A stretch of 7,005 nucleotides of DNA. Origin: Propionicimonas sp. (GTDB lineage: Bacteria > Actinomycetota > Actinomycetes > Propionibacteriales > Propionibacteriaceae). The position numbers and the translations under genes are program-made. The notes beneath the pieces are model-generated. The model was not told the DNA's origin and made no database searches. It saw nothing but the letters and a program-made list of their open reading frames with translations. How positions within the stretch are numbered: the first letter of the stretch is position 1; every line of letters starts with the position of its first letter. Location of the stretch: positions 2,077 to 9,081 of the forward strand of contig JAVHXR010000089.1 of the NCBI GenBank assembly GCA_031119515.1, read 5' to 3'. This document shows positions 5,596 through 7,005 of this stretch, piece by piece.

Positions 5596-6043
5596 CCTTC
5601 GCCGCGATGGTGGCGCCCTCGGCCCGGCCCTGGGCGCGGGCGTTGACAGCCTTGATGACCTGCCCCATCTGCTTCATGGTGGGCTTCTCACCGAGCGAGG
5701 CGGCCGCCGCGGCTACCTCCTCGGCGACCAGCGCGTCGAGCTCGGCCTCGGACAGCGCGGCCGGCAGGTAGGCCTGCAGGAGGGCTGCCTCGGCGAGCTC
5801 CTTCTCCGCCAGTTCGGGCCGGTTCCCGGCGGCATACGCCTCGGCGGAGTCCTTCCGTTTGGCGGCCTCGCGGGTGAGCACCCGCAGCACCTCGTCGTCG
5901 CTGAGCTCGCGGGCGGCCTCGCCGGCGACCTCCTCGAGCTGGATCGCCGTCAGCGCCATCCCGAGGGTGTTCTTGGCAAGTTCGTCGCGCGCCTTCATCG
6001 CGACCACCCGATCGGCCCTCAGCCTGTCCTTCAGTTCCGCCAT
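5576..6043 (-). CDS. GatB/YqeY domain-containing protein
   Basis: This 155-residue protein has the full YqeY domain (usual length 145-155), the fold also found as the C-terminal tRNA-binding tail of GatB in the Asp/Glu-tRNA amidotransferase. The signature runs through KRKDSAEAYAAGNRPELAEK (residues 62-81), LLQAYLPAALSEAEL (88-102) and TMKQMGQVIKAVNARAQGRA (122-141). Free-standing YqeY is soluble and presumed to bind tRNA or a related partner; its physiological role is unclear. It lacks the GatB catalytic part, as expected for this family. ATG 6043 is preceded by AGGAGG with 4 bases between, a strong start. It converges on the MFS gene, overlapping its last 20 bases, and diverges from metX across 82 bp. 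Confidence 0.93.
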   Translation of the reverse strand: MAELKDRLRADRVVAMKARDELAKNTLGMALTAIQLEEVAGEAARELSDDEVLRVLTREAAKRKDSAEAYAAGNRPELAEKELAEAALLQAYLPAALSEAELDALVAEEVAAAAASLGEKPTMKQMGQVIKAVNARAQGRAEGATIAAKVRSALA

Positions 6044-6089
6044 CTGTCCTCCTGGTCAACCCTCGCCATTCTTCCATGCGAGCGTCGCC

Positions 6090-6095
6090 TAAGCT
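6090..6095 (+). promoter_or_regulatory. Predicted -10 box (TAAGCT) of metX
   Basis: TAAGCT fits the TANNNT consensus and lies 30 bases before ATG 6126, giving a short leader of about 24 bases with AGGAGG at 6113-6118. A TTGACA-like -35 box is not evident. The whole gap between YqeY and metX is 82 bp, too short for a SAM riboswitch, and I see no such fold. Confidence 0.45.
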
Positions 6096-6125
6096 GTCCG
6101 GGCACCAGTGAGAGGAGGCACACGC

Positions 6126-7005
6126 ATGTCCGTCGCAGCGCCGGACGCCGGCTCCGTCGGCGTCGTGGAGACCCGGCACGTCAGGCTGTTCACCGCCGAG
6201 GAGCCGCTGCGAATGTCGTCTGGTGCGATGCTCGGGCCGATCGATGTCGGCTACGAGACCTACGGCGAACTGAGCCCGAACCGGGACAACGCGGTCATGG
6301 TGTGCCACGCCCTGACCGGGGACGCGCATGCCGCCGGTCTCCACGACGGGGCCCAGCGGGCCGGCTGGTGGGACAACCTGATCGGGCCGGGCAAGCCGCT
6401 CGACACCGACCGCTTCTTCGTGATCTGCGCGAACCTGCTCGGCGGCTGCCAGGGCACCACCGGCCCGTCCTCGACCAACCCCGCCACCGGCCGGGCCTAC
6501 GGTCTCGACTTCCCGCTGGTCTCGATGGCCGACCTTGTCGAGGTGCACCGCGCCCTCGTGGGCCACCTCGGGATCGACCGGCTGCTGGCGGCGCTGGGCG
6601 GCTCGCTCGGCGGCATGCAGGTGCTGGAGTGGTCGCTGAGGTACCCCCGCGAAGTGGCGAATGCCCTGGTGGTGGCCGCGTCCAGCCGCCTGAACGCGCA
6701 GAACATCGCCTTCTCCGCCGTCGCCCGGCGGGCGATCATGACCGACCGGTTCTTCAAGGACGGCCGCTACGCCGAGGAGGGCGTCAGCCCGGCCACCGGG
6801 CTCGCGATCGCCCGCATGATGGCCCACATCACCTACCTGTCCGAGGCGGCGCTGGAATCCAAGTTCGGTCGCGAGCCGAACAGCCGCCAGCCCGCGGGCG
6901 CGGCAACCGGCCCCGGATTCGGGATCGACTTCGCCGTCGAGAGCTACCTCGACCACCAGGGACAGGCCTTCCTGGAGCGGTTCGACGCACTGAGCTACCT
7001 GTACC
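6126..7005 (+). CDS. metX: Homoserine O-acyltransferase MetX, 3'-truncated by window edge
   Basis: The frame stays open from ATG 6126 to the window end, giving 293 of a usual 370-400 residues. MetX is a cytosolic alpha/beta-hydrolase-fold enzyme that acylates homoserine from acetyl-CoA as the first committed step of methionine synthesis. Visible landmarks are HALTGDAHA (residues 61-69), LGGCQGTTGPSS (105-116) and the nucleophile elbow GGSLGGMQ (158-165) with Ser160. Later come MMAHITYLSE (231-240), containing the family HITYL block, and FAVESYLDHQGQAFLERFDA (269-288). The catalytic Asp and His lie beyond the window. AGGAGG at 6113-6118 with a 7-base gap supports the start. The gene is divergent from YqeY; whether metY follows cannot be seen. 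Some MetX proteins use succinyl-CoA, so the acyl donor is not certain. The sequence looks closer to the widespread bacterial type than to the mycobacterial protein. Confidence 0.94.
   Translation, partial: MSVAAPDAGSVGVVETRHVRLFTAEEPLRMSSGAMLGPIDVGYETYGELSPNRDNAVMVCHALTGDAHAAGLHDGAQRAGWWDNLIGPGKPLDTDRFFVICANLLGGCQGTTGPSSTNPATGRAYGLDFPLVSMADLVEVHRALVGHLGIDRLLAALGGSLGGMQVLEWSLRYPREVANALVVAASSRLNAQNIAFSAVARRAIMTDRFFKDGRYAEEGVSPATGLAIARMMAHITYLSEAALESKFGREPNSRQPAGAATGPGFGIDFAVESYLDHQGQAFLERFDALSYLY

Noticed and set aside
4053..5771. Long plus-strand frame (572 codons) overlapping the MFS gene
   Set aside because: It is an alternative frame of the MFS gene, is Arg/Pro/Gly-rich, and has no ribosome site or recognisable domain.
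6044..6125. SAM riboswitch before metX
   Set aside because: The leader after the likely -10 box is only about 24 bases, and the full 82-bp gap shows no riboswitch-like core.
5688..6956. Long minus-strand frame (422 codons) opposite metX and running into the YqeY gene
   Set aside because: It is antisense to clear metX coding sequence and out of frame with YqeY, without any known motif.

Overview
The window is very GC-rich (third codon positions almost always G or C) and gene-dense, with GTG starts, strong AGGAGG-type ribosome binding sites and two promoters that look leaderless. Together with the gene families present, this suggests a chromosomal segment of a high-GC actinobacterium. No 16S rRNA or other marker is present, so genus cannot be named. 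I see no insertion sequence, integrase, tRNA, rRNA, CRISPR array or phage gene. Nine protein genes explain almost all of the window.

Layout. (1) 1-921 (+): the 3' part of an adenosine/adenine deaminase family gene; its signature fits the adenine deaminase branch. (2) 1020-1580 (+): a histidine phosphatase resembling mycobacterial Rv3214 and yeast sedoheptulose bisphosphatase. (3) 1691-2008 (+): a small YCII/DGPF-domain protein. (4) 2022-2738 (-): an AlkD-like DNA glycosylase, tail to tail with gene 3 over a GC hairpin. (5) 2806-3585 (-): a TauE/SafE (TSUP) membrane transporter. (6) 3746-4279 (+): an unrecognised 177-residue protein, divergent from gene 5 across a 160-bp region holding a perfect inverted repeat. 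(7) 4315-5595 (+): an EntS-like MFS exporter. (8) 5576-6043 (-): a GatB/YqeY-domain protein overlapping the MFS 3' end by 20 bp. (9) 6126-7005 (+): metX, the first enzyme of the methionine branch, cut by the window end and divergent from gene 8.

How they work together. The genes look like ordinary core or near-core functions (purine salvage, sugar-phosphate hydrolysis, base-damage repair, transport, methionine synthesis) and do not form one pathway. Only TSUP and alkD are adjacent on one strand closely enough to be a possible operon. I did not find an evident new multi-gene system. The most useful second looks are: the matching TAGGCTTTC leaderless promoters of the two transporter genes, the inverted repeats before the unknown 177-residue gene, the unknown gene itself, the convergent MFS/YqeY overlap, and substrate questions for the deaminase, the phosphatase and MetX.
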